Source: Akkermansiaceae bacterium (GTDB lineage Bacteria; Verrucomicrobiota; Verrucomicrobiia; Verrucomicrobiales; DEV007). From it: a stretch of 64,000 nucleotides of DNA. Every line of letters begins with the position of its first letter. Position 1 is the first letter of the stretch. The notes under the pieces are model-generated. The model made no database searches. It was not told where the DNA came from and saw only the letters and a program-made list of their open reading frames with translations. This document shows positions 25,783 to 34,381 of this stretch, piece after piece. The stretch is from the NCBI GenBank assembly GCA_024233005.1, contig JACKQE010000013.1:1-64000 (forward strand), given 5' to 3'. A program made the position numbers and the translations under genes.

Positions 25783-26535
25783 ATGCACACACCTGCTCCT
25801 TTCGATTTCCTTGGCGGCGCGGCGTTGGTGTTGCTGCTGGTTGCGGCAGGCCTCGTTCCGGCTCAGGAGCAATCCGCCGCCACATCCGGAGGGGCAGTTC
25901 CGCCCGCCGGGGCAGCACCCAAAGTCGAAAAAATTGGCGACCACACCTACCGTCTGGGAGAAATCATCATTGATGCGGCGGAGAAAGCCGTCAGTCTGCC
26001 CGTTGAGGTCAACATGCGCGAGGGAGTTCTGGAGTATGTCCTGGTGGGCATGAAAGGGAAAGTCCATGAGAGTCTGCTCGTGACCAAGGCCAACCCCATG
26101 GAACTGGCCGTGGCCTTGAAGCTGTGCCGTTTCCAGGACGGTCTCGGTGATCTCCTGGATCCCATGCTGCCGCCGGAAGAGCGCCAAGGTCCCGCCGGAA
26201 AGGCCAAACGTGGATCGGAGGTCTCCCTCAGCGTCGATTGGCAAGCGGTCGATGGCAGCAAAGGTTCCTCGCCGGTCCATGCCTGGATCACCGACATCAA
26301 GAACAACAAACCCAGCCCGGAAGGTCTCTGGCATTACACCGGATCGCGGATCATCGAGGGGCATTTCCTGGCTGAAAGTGAAGGCTCATTCATTGCCCTT
26401 TATCTCGATCCCAATGCCCTCTTCAACTCCGCCCTGAGTGGAAATAACGACGATGAACGCTGGGGCACCCTGACGGAACAAATTCCGCCCCTTGGCACCA
26501 AAGCCACTCTCACGATCCGGCGCCTGTCGCACTGA
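25783..26535 (+). CDS. YdjY domain secreted protein
   Basis: A 250-residue exported protein. The ATG at 25783 gives MHTPAPFDFLGGAALVLLLVAAGLVPA, a signal peptide; the longer open frame upstream was rejected. The mature part carries a YdjY-type domain (AVSLPVEVNMREGVLEYVLV, KVHESLLVTKANPMELAVALKL), known from E. coli YdjY, whose function is not clear. A later segment VSLSVDWQAVDG and HYTGSRIIEGHFLAESEGSFIALYLDPNAL fit the same fold. It is 44 bases upstream of the alpha-barrel protein and probably shares its transcript. Confidence 0.8.
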   Translation: MHTPAPFDFLGGAALVLLLVAAGLVPAQEQSAATSGGAVPPAGAAPKVEKIGDHTYRLGEIIIDAAEKAVSLPVEVNMREGVLEYVLVGMKGKVHESLLVTKANPMELAVALKLCRFQDGLGDLLDPMLPPEERQGPAGKAKRGSEVSLSVDWQAVDGSKGSSPVHAWITDIKNNKPSPEGLWHYTGSRIIEGHFLAESEGSFIALYLDPNALFNSALSGNNDDERWGTLTEQIPPLGTKATLTIRRLSH

Positions 26536-26579
26536 TTCTCCATCTCGGCAACCACCCCATTGACTTCACCCCGATCACC

Positions 26580-27770
26580 ATGAAAGCCCCCTGTCTGCAG
26601 TCCCTCAGCGTCCTTTTGACGCTCCTCATCGTTCCCCATCTGCCGGCCCAGGACGCTCCCAAGCTCTCCTCTGCGGAACCGAACCTGTCGCTCAAAATGG
26701 AGATCGAACGGGCGATTGCAAAAGGCACCAAGTTTCTTCTCTCCCAGCAAAACGCCACAACCGGCGCTTGGAGCGATCCCGAAATCCCAGCATTCACCGC
26801 GCTGGCACTTTCCGCCATCCAAGGCGCTCCTGGTCGCGATCCCGGGGCAGTCCCGCCTGAGAATATCCGCAAAGGATACGCCTATCTCGTGAGCCACGCC
26901 CAGCCGGATGGTGGCATCTATGCAAAGGGCCTGGGAACTTACAACACTGCGCTTTCCCTCATGGCACTGATGCAATCCGGCGATCCGGCCCACATCCCCG
27001 TCATCACCGGAGCCCGTCGCTACCTTATCAGCATCCAGAATGATTTCGACACCAAGGGAGAATCCGACAATGTCCTCGACGGGGGCATCGGCTATGCCGG
27101 CAACCGCCCGCATTCGGACCTTTCGAACACCATGCTTTCCATGGAGGCACTTTATTATGCGAAGAAATTTCTCACCGACGTGGCCCCGCAGGAACTGCAA
27201 GCCACCGATCTCGACTGGGACGCCGCCATCAGCTTCGTCTCTCGCTGCCAGAACTCCGAAAAAACCGTCAAGGAACTCGGAGGCAAAACCGGACTGCGCA
27301 AGGAGGACGAAGGCGGTTTCGTCTATTTCCCCGGCGACACCAAGGCCGGTGAGGTTGAACTGCCAGACGGCAAGGTCGCTCTCCGGTCCTATGCCAGCAT
27401 GACCTATGCCGGCATGCTGAGCTTCATTTACGCCGACATGTCGCCGGAAGATCCCCGGATCAAAGCGGCTTTGACTTGGCTGGGGGCCAATTACTCGCTG
27501 ACGGAAAACCCCGGCATGGGAGCCCAAGGGTTGTTTTACTATTACAACACCATGGCCAAAGCCCTCGGCATCACCGGCATGAAAAAGCTGACCCTCGCCA
27601 ATGGAGAAAAAATTCCGTGGGCGGAAAAGTTGGCCCTCCAGATTTTTGAGCAGCAACAGCAGGATGGTTCCTGGAAAAACGCAGGTTCCAATCGCTGGAT
27701 GGAGGACAATCCAATCCTCGTCACCGCCTACAGCCTGCTCGCCCTGGAACACATCTACCGGACGCTTTAA
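26580..27770 (+). CDS. Secreted squalene-cyclase-like alpha/alpha-barrel protein
   Basis: A 396-residue protein with a signal peptide (MKAPCLQSLSVLLTLLIVPHLPA). It contains repeats of the prenyltransferase/squalene oxidase type, with the QW-like units SQQNATTGAWSD, SHAQPDGGIYAKG, LDGGIGYAG and QQQQDGSWKNAG. The catalytic DXDD motif of true squalene-hopene cyclases is not obvious, so it is best read as a fold relative that binds or processes something outside the cytoplasm, as seen for many planctomycete and verrucomicrobia paralogues. Downstream of the YdjY gene, gap 44 bases. Confidence 0.82.
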   Translation: MKAPCLQSLSVLLTLLIVPHLPAQDAPKLSSAEPNLSLKMEIERAIAKGTKFLLSQQNATTGAWSDPEIPAFTALALSAIQGAPGRDPGAVPPENIRKGYAYLVSHAQPDGGIYAKGLGTYNTALSLMALMQSGDPAHIPVITGARRYLISIQNDFDTKGESDNVLDGGIGYAGNRPHSDLSNTMLSMEALYYAKKFLTDVAPQELQATDLDWDAAISFVSRCQNSEKTVKELGGKTGLRKEDEGGFVYFPGDTKAGEVELPDGKVALRSYASMTYAGMLSFIYADMSPEDPRIKAALTWLGANYSLTENPGMGAQGLFYYYNTMAKALGITGMKKLTLANGEKIPWAEKLALQIFEQQQQDGSWKNAGSNRWMEDNPILVTAYSLLALEHIYRTL

Positions 27771-27961
27771 ACCAGCCCATTCCAGTGCTCCCGGGCGATC
27801 CGCGCTCCGGATGCTACGAACTTTACGCACGCGGAACCGCGCGGCCCTTAGTTTGAATCACGCTGGAATGCCGCGGACCGAGAGAACAGTTCTCCTCTTA
27901 AATCTCATCCGCCACAGTTTTTCCAGTCGTCAGAGACCTTCCTCCGTGATACGCGTGGGCC

Positions 27962-29155
27962 GTGCCTGATCCTTCCGTCGCCCGATCTCCCGGCCTCCCG
28001 GTGGTGGCCAGTTACTGCGCCACCTTCCTCGCAGCGGAAATGCGGCACATTTACCGCCAGATCACAGGACTCCACGCCTGCACGCCCGTAGTGCTGACGA
28101 ACAAACGCCTTCATGCGGAGGAGTTTCCCTTCCCACCTGAACAGCTCGTCCTGCTGGCCCGTCCGCCAGCTCTGGTCCGGGAAGTCCGGCGTTTCTGGAA
28201 CCGCCACGTCTCCCCTGGTCCGGTTCTCATCACCCGGAGGGAGGTCTCCGGGCTGGAACAGGTGCTGCGCGAACGCGAAGCTCGGCTCTTGCACGTCTAT
28301 TTTGGCAACTCCGCCATGCAATTGCTTCCGTTGCTGGAATCCCGCACCCTCCCCTGCCCCGCCCTCGTGAGCTTTCATGGAGCTGATGCCGGGGTCTCGC
28401 TGGATTCACCAAGTTCCCGCCGGTTGGTGCAGCGTGTTTTTGACTCTAGCCGGCTCGTCCTGGCGCGATCCAATGCTCTCCTCCAGAATCTTGGGGAACT
28501 CGGCTGCCCACCGGAAAAGCTCCGCCTGCTCCGCACTGGACTGCCGTTGCAAGATTGGCCCCTCATCGGCCGCACGCCGCCTGCCGACGGCGCTTGGCAT
28601 TTCGTCCAAGCCTGCCGTTTGATTGGAAAAAAAGGATTGGAAACTTCGCTCCAGGCATTGGCCATCATCCGGTCCCGCTGGCCGAAAGCCACTCTGGAAA
28701 TCCTTGGGGAAGGCCCGCTCAGATCTCCGCTCGGTGACCTCGCCGCGCAGCTTGGACTTTCCCATGCTGTGCGTTTCGGAGGGTTCATTGATCAAACCGG
28801 ACTCCGGGAAGCCTTTGCCCATGCGCACTTTGTGCTTCATCCGAGCCGGACCACGCCGGACGGCGATCGCGAGGGGGTGCCGAATGCTTTGCTGGAAGCC
28901 ATGGCCACCGGTCTCCCCGCACTTGCCACGAGGCACGGTGGCATCCCGGAAGCCATGACCGATGGACAGGAAGGCCGCCTCGTGGCCGAAAATGATGCCG
29001 AGGGTTTGGCAGCGGCAGCTTTGGAGATCATGGCGGCACCGGACCAATGGAGTGCCATGGGACTGGCAGCCGCAGAAAGTGTCAGGACCGGCTTCGGCCA
29101 AATCGAACAGATCGCCTCGTTGGAAAGCCTCTACCGGGAGGCGATCGGAGACTGA
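27962..29155 (+). CDS. Glycosyltransferase family 4 protein
   Basis: A 397-residue GT-B glycosyltransferase starting with GTG at 27962. The C-terminal half shows the retaining GT4 pattern: KGLETSLQALAIIRSRWPKATLEILGEGPLR, VRFGGFIDQTGLREAFAHAHFVLHPSRTT and the E-x7-E motif in EGVPNALLEAMATGLP. The N-terminal half has the acceptor-side Rossmann-like domain. The sugar donor and acceptor are not evident; a role in surface polysaccharide or lipid glycosylation is likely. It is separated by 191 bases from the gene before and converges with the Fe-S carrier gene. Confidence 0.88.
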   Translation: MPDPSVARSPGLPVVASYCATFLAAEMRHIYRQITGLHACTPVVLTNKRLHAEEFPFPPEQLVLLARPPALVREVRRFWNRHVSPGPVLITRREVSGLEQVLREREARLLHVYFGNSAMQLLPLLESRTLPCPALVSFHGADAGVSLDSPSSRRLVQRVFDSSRLVLARSNALLQNLGELGCPPEKLRLLRTGLPLQDWPLIGRTPPADGAWHFVQACRLIGKKGLETSLQALAIIRSRWPKATLEILGEGPLRSPLGDLAAQLGLSHAVRFGGFIDQTGLREAFAHAHFVLHPSRTTPDGDREGVPNALLEAMATGLPALATRHGGIPEAMTDGQEGRLVAENDAEGLAAAALEIMAAPDQWSAMGLAAAESVRTGFGQIEQIASLESLYREAIGD

Positions 29156-29161
29156 TGCCGT

Positions 29162-29524
29162 TCAGGCAGCAAAACTTTCCCCACAGGAACAGGTCACCAC
29201 GGCATTGGGATTGGTGACTTTGAATCCGCCCTGCTGCAGATCATCACTCCAGTCAAGTTCCGAGCCGGTCACGAAAAGAGCACTTTTCGGATCGATGACG
29301 ACTCGCACTGCGTTGGATTCGACCAGAATGTCGCGATTCGCCGGACCATCGACGAGATCCATCTTGTACTGCAGACCGGAGCAACCTCCGCCGACGACGG
29401 CGATGCGCAGTCCGCCCTGATCAAGTCGCCCTTGTTTCTTGAGGAGCGATCGGAGGCGCTCCGAGGCGCGATCCTGAACTTTGATCAGACTTTCGTTGCC
29501 AATTCTGAAGGAAATTTCTGCCAC
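29162..29524 (-). CDS. A-type iron-sulfur cluster carrier (HesB/IscA/ErpA family)
   Basis: A 120-residue protein of the A-type Fe-S carrier family, which hands assembled clusters to target proteins. The three cluster cysteines are present in GGGCSGLQY (first) and in the C-terminal CSCGESF pair. GTG at 29524 is the best start. Length matches IscA/ErpA. It lies downstream of prs with a possible small gene between. Which carrier subtype it is cannot be decided. Confidence 0.92.
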   Translation of the reverse strand: MAEISFRIGNESLIKVQDRASERLRSLLKKQGRLDQGGLRIAVVGGGCSGLQYKMDLVDGPANRDILVESNAVRVVIDPKSALFVTGSELDWSDDLQQGGFKVTNPNAVVTCSCGESFAA

Positions 29525-29572
29525 AAGGGCAAAGATGCCGCTTCCCGGGAGTTTGGCAAGCCCGGCTCCGCC

Positions 29573-29779
29573 TTACTTGGCAGCCCGCATCGCCATCACT
29601 CCGGGAGGCAGTCCGGGGAAGTTGTGGTAGGCACTGGCCACTCCACGCGCCGGCAAATCAAGACGCCCATGCGGTGCCGGCATGGAAGCATCGATCACCT
29701 GCAAGACCAGGGCGACGCCAGCGTAAAAAACACAGCGACTCCAACAACGATCCCTCGTGGACATTCCAAAATGACTCAT
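29573..29779 (-). CDS. Possible small membrane protein
   Basis: A 68-residue open frame from the ATG at 29779 with one short hydrophobic segment (CVFYAGVALVLQVIDA) and a Pro/Gly-rich end. It lies between prs and the Fe-S carrier gene in the same direction. No strong ribosome binding site and no family resemblance; it may not be translated. Confidence 0.3.
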   Translation of the reverse strand: MSHFGMSTRDRCWSRCVFYAGVALVLQVIDASMPAPHGRLDLPARGVASAYHNFPGLPPGVMAMRAAK

Positions 29780-29874
29780 AGATGAGCCATCATCTACCAC
29801 AACGATCGGTAGATCGTCCAACGGAAATTCCTCAATTTTGCAAAAATTCCGAAATCTGCGACTCAATCCGCCTA

Positions 29875-30813
29875 TTAAGTCAGATCGAACAGCGAAGTGA
29901 CCGATTCGTCCTGATGAATGCGCCGGATCCCTTCAGCGAGCAGATCAGCAACGCTCAGCGTGACCACCTTTTCTCCAAAAGCAAACGGGGTACTGTTCGT
30001 GGAGATCAGTTCCTCAATGTCTGATTTAGCGAGACGCTCGCGGCCCAGATCACTGAGGACGGCATGGGAAACCCCTGCATAGATTTTTTGAGCCCCGTTT
30101 TTGCGCAGCAAACCAGCTGCGGCAGTGAGGGTGCCGGCGGACTCGGAAATGTCGTCCACCATGAGGACGTCCCGACCATCCACATCCCCAATGACATTGA
30201 GCGCCTCCACCACCGTGGCGCTGACCCGGTGTTTGGCCACGATGGCCAGCGGCGCATCCAAGGCTCGGGCGTAGGCATGGGCCATTTTCATGCCACCGAC
30301 ATCCGGTGACACCACCGTGATGTTGCGGTCGCGTCCCAGCTGACGCAGATACCGGATGAGCACAGGCAGGGCGTAGAGGTGATCGACGGGAATATCGAAA
30401 AAGCCCTGAATCTGCCCCGCATGAAGGTCCATCGTGAGAACCCGGTGCACCCCGGCGGCGACAAGAAGATTGGCGACCAGCTTGGCCGTGATGGGCACGC
30501 GGGGCTGGTCTTTGCGGTCCTGACGGGCATACCCGAAAAAGGGAATCACCGCCGTGATGCGCTCCGCACTGGCTCGGCGCGCCGCATCGACCATGATGAG
30601 CAATTCCATCAAATTCTGGTTCGTCGGCGGGCACGTCGGCTGCACGATATAGATGTCCCGCCCCCGGATGTTTTCATTGATTTTCACAAACGTCTCCCCG
30701 TCGGGAAATGTAGTGACAGTGGCATCCGACCGGGTAAGTCCCAATTGGGTGGCAATCTCGTCGGCAAGCGCAGGGTGGGCCGATCCGCTAAAAATTTTCA
30801 GTTCTTGCGACAT
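29875..30813 (-). CDS. prs: Ribose-phosphate pyrophosphokinase (PRPP synthetase)
   Basis: A 312-residue enzyme that makes PRPP from ribose-5-phosphate and ATP, feeding purine, pyrimidine, His, Trp and NAD synthesis. The ATG at 30813 gives MSQELKIFSG, matching the family start. Signatures include TFPDGETFVKINENIRGRD, PTNQNLMELLIMVDAARRASA, FGYARQDRKDQPR with the flexible-loop residues, MDLHAGQIQGFF and the PRPP-binding loop LMVDDISESAGTL, which usually reads VDDIxDTGGT, so the loop differs slightly. Transcribed divergently from the NlpC/P60 gene. Confidence 0.95.
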   Translation of the reverse strand: MSQELKIFSGSAHPALADEIATQLGLTRSDATVTTFPDGETFVKINENIRGRDIYIVQPTCPPTNQNLMELLIMVDAARRASAERITAVIPFFGYARQDRKDQPRVPITAKLVANLLVAAGVHRVLTMDLHAGQIQGFFDIPVDHLYALPVLIRYLRQLGRDRNITVVSPDVGGMKMAHAYARALDAPLAIVAKHRVSATVVEALNVIGDVDGRDVLMVDDISESAGTLTAAAGLLRKNGAQKIYAGVSHAVLSDLGRERLAKSDIEELISTNSTPFAFGEKVVTLSVADLLAEGIRRIHQDESVTSLFDLT

Positions 30814-30961
30814 GAGTGAAGGCAGGCAGTGGCGCATTAGTGAGCCCAATGCAACGGAAATGCCAGCAGAAACTGTCTTCTATTCAGGATTCATCGCTGC
30901 GCTCCCCAAAGAAACAAAAATTTGTGGAAAATTTTTAAAATTGAGCTTATTTTTAGAAGTC

Positions 30962-31594
30962 GTGAATAATGCCGTCATTTCTTCCCATTCCATTTCCCGG
31001 CGCCAAATCTTGGTGAATCTCCTGACGGTCACTGCGGGGGCCACTTTGCCATTCCGCACGGAGGCGGCCTTGTTCAACAACAAGTCCCGTCAGCCAGCCA
31101 CCAGCCAGCCACCACTCAGTCCGGTCGAAGCCTTGCGCTTGCGCTGCCATGAAGTGGCCCGAATGGGTTTGCATTATCGTTTCGGCGGGGACACCCCCGA
31201 AGAGGGCGGATTGGACTGCTCCGGCTCGGTCCAGTATGTCCTCAAATCACTCGGATTGAACAACGTGCCGAGGACCTCCTATGCCCAATACAATTGGTTG
31301 AAATCCTCCGGCACGCTCCGCACCGTGGGGCTCTTCCTGCCTCCCGACAAAGCCATCCGCAACCTTCGTCCAGGCGATCTGGTGTTTTGGGGCAAAACCT
31401 ACAACTCCGGACACAAAGTCTCGCACGTCATGATTTATCTTGGTCAAAACCCCCAGGACGGGAAACGCTACGTTTTCGGAGCCCGCAGTCAGAAAGTCAA
31501 GGGTGTCCTGGGATCGGAAGTCGATGTCTTCGAACTCCGTGGCACCGGCCATGGCAAGCTCATCGGGTATGGTCAGATTCCCGGCTTGGCCTGA
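30962..31594 (+). CDS. NlpC/P60 family cell-wall hydrolase, exported
   Basis: A 210-residue peptidoglycan hydrolase of the NlpC/P60 family, normally cleaving D-Glu-meso-DAP bonds. I chose the GTG at 30962, which puts a Tat-like signal (SISRRQILVNLLTVTAG) near residue 12; an ATG at 30861 in the same frame would lengthen it without adding homology. The catalytic Cys is in GLDCSGSVQYVLKSLG, the His in GHKVSHVMIYLG and a third polar residue follows in FGARSQ. Convergent with, and touching, the CxxCH alpha-barrel gene. The AT-rich spacer to prs holds a divergent promoter. Confidence 0.85.
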   Translation: MNNAVISSHSISRRQILVNLLTVTAGATLPFRTEAALFNNKSRQPATSQPPLSPVEALRLRCHEVARMGLHYRFGGDTPEEGGLDCSGSVQYVLKSLGLNNVPRTSYAQYNWLKSSGTLRTVGLFLPPDKAIRNLRPGDLVFWGKTYNSGHKVSHVMIYLGQNPQDGKRYVFGARSQKVKGVLGSEVDVFELRGTGHGKLIGYGQIPGLA

Positions 31595-32725
31595 TTACCT
31601 CGCCAAAGGCAGCTCTCCATATAGTCCGAGCGCCAGCAAGGGATAGGCAGTGCCAGAGTAGGTGATGAAATGGTAAGTGTCTGTGTTCAGTGACCGGGTC
31701 CACCATCGGCCTGATTGCTGCTGATGGGAGCGCAACCAGTCGATGCCTCGTCGCAGCCGGGGATCGTCCGAAAGGACTCCGGCTTCATGCAGCGCAACCA
31801 GCGCCAATCCAGTTTGATGGCCGTCGCTTGAAGGATCGTCCGCCTCGGGTTCGGCCCGCAATTTCTCCGCCCGATTGCCCCGCCCCCAACTTTCCGGCCG
31901 GGCAAACGTCCGGATCGACCATCCCCCGTCCGCTCGCTGATGACCGAGAATCATCTCGATCAACTCCTGTTTCCTCGCCATGTCGACGATCCCGCTCATC
32001 CGGGTGGATGCGAGCAGCAGCAGTGTGGCCCCGTAGTCATGCGGCGGTTTCTGCTGCGTCAGGTAAGATTGGAGCCTCCCAAGCTGACGCTGATGGTTTT
32101 TCCCGGAAGCGGAGTCCAACCACCCCGGAGCAGAACCAGCGGCTCCGGCGGCCACGGTGGCGAGGTGCCATGCGTCCGATTCATAGGGCGGCCAGCAATC
32201 CAGCGACGCCCAACTCCCTTCCGGCAGCTGTAGACGGAACATCAATTCGAGTGCCGAAATGGTCTCCGGACTGAGGCCTTTCGTGACCGACCGATCCCAT
32301 TCAGCAAGACCAGCCGCCAAGTAGATCGCCTGCGCTGGCTTGGTCCCTTTTTGCAGGCTGTCGGGCTGGGCGGCACGGAGTCGTTTCAATTCACCCACAA
32401 AAAAATCTCTCGCACCGGCATCCGGCATGCCCAGCCAGGGGGTCAACGGTGACCGCAACGTGAGGTAGGCCCCATTGGTATGGCAGGACACGCAGTTCTT
32501 TGACAGACTCCAGGCTTTGGAGCCATCGCTCAGATAACGGTCTGCCAAGGCCACGGAAACTTCCTTGCGGAGCGGTTCGGCGGGATCAGCTGCCGGGATG
32601 ACGATGGTCCCGTCATCATATTGGGGCTTGCCCGGACCCGATGAGTCCGGCCCACCCAAAACCAAGAGGGGCATGGAAAGCGTGAAACCACACACATAAA
32701 CCGCACCGGGAGTCATGGGCAGCAT
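31595..32725 (-). CDS. Squalene-cyclase-like alpha/alpha-barrel protein with a CxxCH haem-type motif
   Basis: A 376-residue protein; the ATG at 32725 (or the one at 32716) begins a signal-like hydrophobic segment (about residues 5-24). Residues near 75 read KNCVSCHTNGAYL, a CxxCH motif typical of covalent haem attachment. The remainder has prenyltransferase/squalene-oxidase-like repeats: LQLPEGSWASLDCWPPYESDAWHLA, QRADGGWSIRTFARPESWG and HQQQSGRWWTRSLNTDTYHFITY. The join of a haem motif to this barrel recalls planctomycete cytochrome-type proteins. Function unknown; it overlaps the opposite-strand M32 promoter area. Confidence 0.78.
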   Translation of the reverse strand: MLPMTPGAVYVCGFTLSMPLLVLGGPDSSGPGKPQYDDGTIVIPAADPAEPLRKEVSVALADRYLSDGSKAWSLSKNCVSCHTNGAYLTLRSPLTPWLGMPDAGARDFFVGELKRLRAAQPDSLQKGTKPAQAIYLAAGLAEWDRSVTKGLSPETISALELMFRLQLPEGSWASLDCWPPYESDAWHLATVAAGAAGSAPGWLDSASGKNHQRQLGRLQSYLTQQKPPHDYGATLLLLASTRMSGIVDMARKQELIEMILGHQRADGGWSIRTFARPESWGRGNRAEKLRAEPEADDPSSDGHQTGLALVALHEAGVLSDDPRLRRGIDWLRSHQQQSGRWWTRSLNTDTYHFITYSGTAYPLLALGLYGELPLAR

Positions 32726-32861
32726 TGTGCCAAGAATCGGTCCCGGATGTAAAGCTCCCCGTCCCGCTTTGGCGCAAAGCCGTCCGGCCGGGCCACTTCT
32801 CCGCCTCATCAAAAAGGGGAGGTTGAATCCCTCCGGCGAACCCCTTACTGTAGACGCTCCG

Positions 32862-34370
32862 ATGTCCAATAGCCTCCTCCCTTATGATCAACTTTGCCTT
32901 CGCGCCCGTGAGGTCCGCCTGATCCGGGATATGGGCAGCACCCTCGGTTGGGATCAAGAAACGTACCTGCCGCCGTCAGGGGTCGCCTGGAGGGCGGATC
33001 AACTGTCCTGGCTCGGCGCGGAGGCCCACCGCCGCTTCACCGCGCCAGAAGTCGGCGACTGGATCGCGGCCGCTGAGGCGGATCCCGCCAGGGCTGCGGA
33101 AAACGAAGCCGAAGCAGAACTGCACCAGGCCAATCTGCGGGAGTGGCGCCATGACTACGACCTCGCCACCCGCCTGCCGGTGGCCTTGGTGGAGGAGGCC
33201 GCCCAAGCCCAGGCCCATGCCAAGGAGGCCTGGGTGGCAGCCCGCCAATCCTCCGATTTTTCCCTTTTCGCACCCCATCTGGGCAAACTGATCGACATTT
33301 CCCGACGCAAAGCGGATTGTTGGGGATATGAGACCTGCGCCTACGACGCGCTCCTCAACACCTACGAGCGTGGCACCCGGTCTGACAAATTGGAAATTCT
33401 CTTCAACGATCTGAGGAAGGATTTGGTTCCGTTGGTGGCCGAAGCGACGAGCCATCCCCGCAGCCCGGAAGATCTTCTCGCAGGTCACTATGCCGTCGAG
33501 AAACAGCAAGCCTTCAACCGCGAAGTGGCTGAGGCCGTGGGCTTTGATTTTCAAGCCGGCCGGATCGACACCACGGTGCATCCCTTCTGCACGGATCTAG
33601 GCCCTTGTGACGTGCGCCTGACCACCCGGTATGATGAAAGCGACTTCCGCAGTTCGCTTTTCGGAGTGCTCCATGAGGCCGGTCACGGGCTCTATGAGCA
33701 AGGACTTCCGCCGGGATTCCGAGGTCAACCGGCTGGAGATTCGGTCTCGCTGGGTGTCCACGAATCCCAAAGCCGACTCTGGGAAAACCATGTCGGCCGC
33801 AGCCTTGCCTTTTGGGAAATTTGGTTACCCCGGGCCGCCGCCCACTTTCCGCACCTTTCCCGCCTGACGCCGCAAGCCATGTATCTCGCGGTCAACCACG
33901 CCAAGCGGTCCATGATCCGGGTGGAAGCCGACGAGGTGACCTACGATCTTCACATCATGCTCCGGTTCGAGATCGAACGCGGCATTTTCTCCGGCGATCT
34001 GACCGTGCAAGACATCCCCGGCGAGTGGAACGCCCGCTTCCACCAACTGATGGGCCTTGCGGTGCCTTCCGATTCCCAAGGCTGTCTTCAGGACATCCAT
34101 TGGAGCCTCGGCGGCTTTGGGTATTTCCCCACCTATAGCCTCGGCAACCTGAATGCCGCCCACCTGTTTGCGGCGGCCCAGCGCCAGGACCCGGCCATCT
34201 CTCCCGCTTTGGCGCAGGGTGATTACGCCCCCCTGCTTGGCTGGCTGCGCACCCAGATTCACCAACAAGGGCGGCGCCACCTCCCGGGCGATCTCATCAC
34301 CCGCGCGGCCGGAGCTCCCGTCTCCAGCGAGGCGATGCTGACGCACCTCCGCACCCGCTACCTGAGCTGA
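32862..34370 (+). CDS. M32 family metallocarboxypeptidase (Taq type)
   Basis: A 502-residue zinc carboxypeptidase of family M32, cytosolic, releasing C-terminal amino acids from peptides. The HExxH zinc site is HEAGH at residues 271-275, and the third ligand Glu is expected in HESQSRLWENHVGRS. Other family landmarks are DMGSTLGWDQETYLPP near the N-terminus and EVTYDLHIMLRFEIER. The ATG at 32862 gives MSNSLLPYDQL, as in relatives. Eleven bases separate it from the lipoprotein gene downstream, so it may be the first gene of that unit. Confidence 0.93.
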   Translation: MSNSLLPYDQLCLRAREVRLIRDMGSTLGWDQETYLPPSGVAWRADQLSWLGAEAHRRFTAPEVGDWIAAAEADPARAAENEAEAELHQANLREWRHDYDLATRLPVALVEEAAQAQAHAKEAWVAARQSSDFSLFAPHLGKLIDISRRKADCWGYETCAYDALLNTYERGTRSDKLEILFNDLRKDLVPLVAEATSHPRSPEDLLAGHYAVEKQQAFNREVAEAVGFDFQAGRIDTTVHPFCTDLGPCDVRLTTRYDESDFRSSLFGVLHEAGHGLYEQGLPPGFRGQPAGDSVSLGVHESQSRLWENHVGRSLAFWEIWLPRAAAHFPHLSRLTPQAMYLAVNHAKRSMIRVEADEVTYDLHIMLRFEIERGIFSGDLTVQDIPGEWNARFHQLMGLAVPSDSQGCLQDIHWSLGGFGYFPTYSLGNLNAAHLFAAAQRQDPAISPALAQGDYAPLLGWLRTQIHQQGRRHLPGDLITRAAGAPVSSEAMLTHLRTRYLS

Positions 34371-34381
34371 ATAAACACCGC

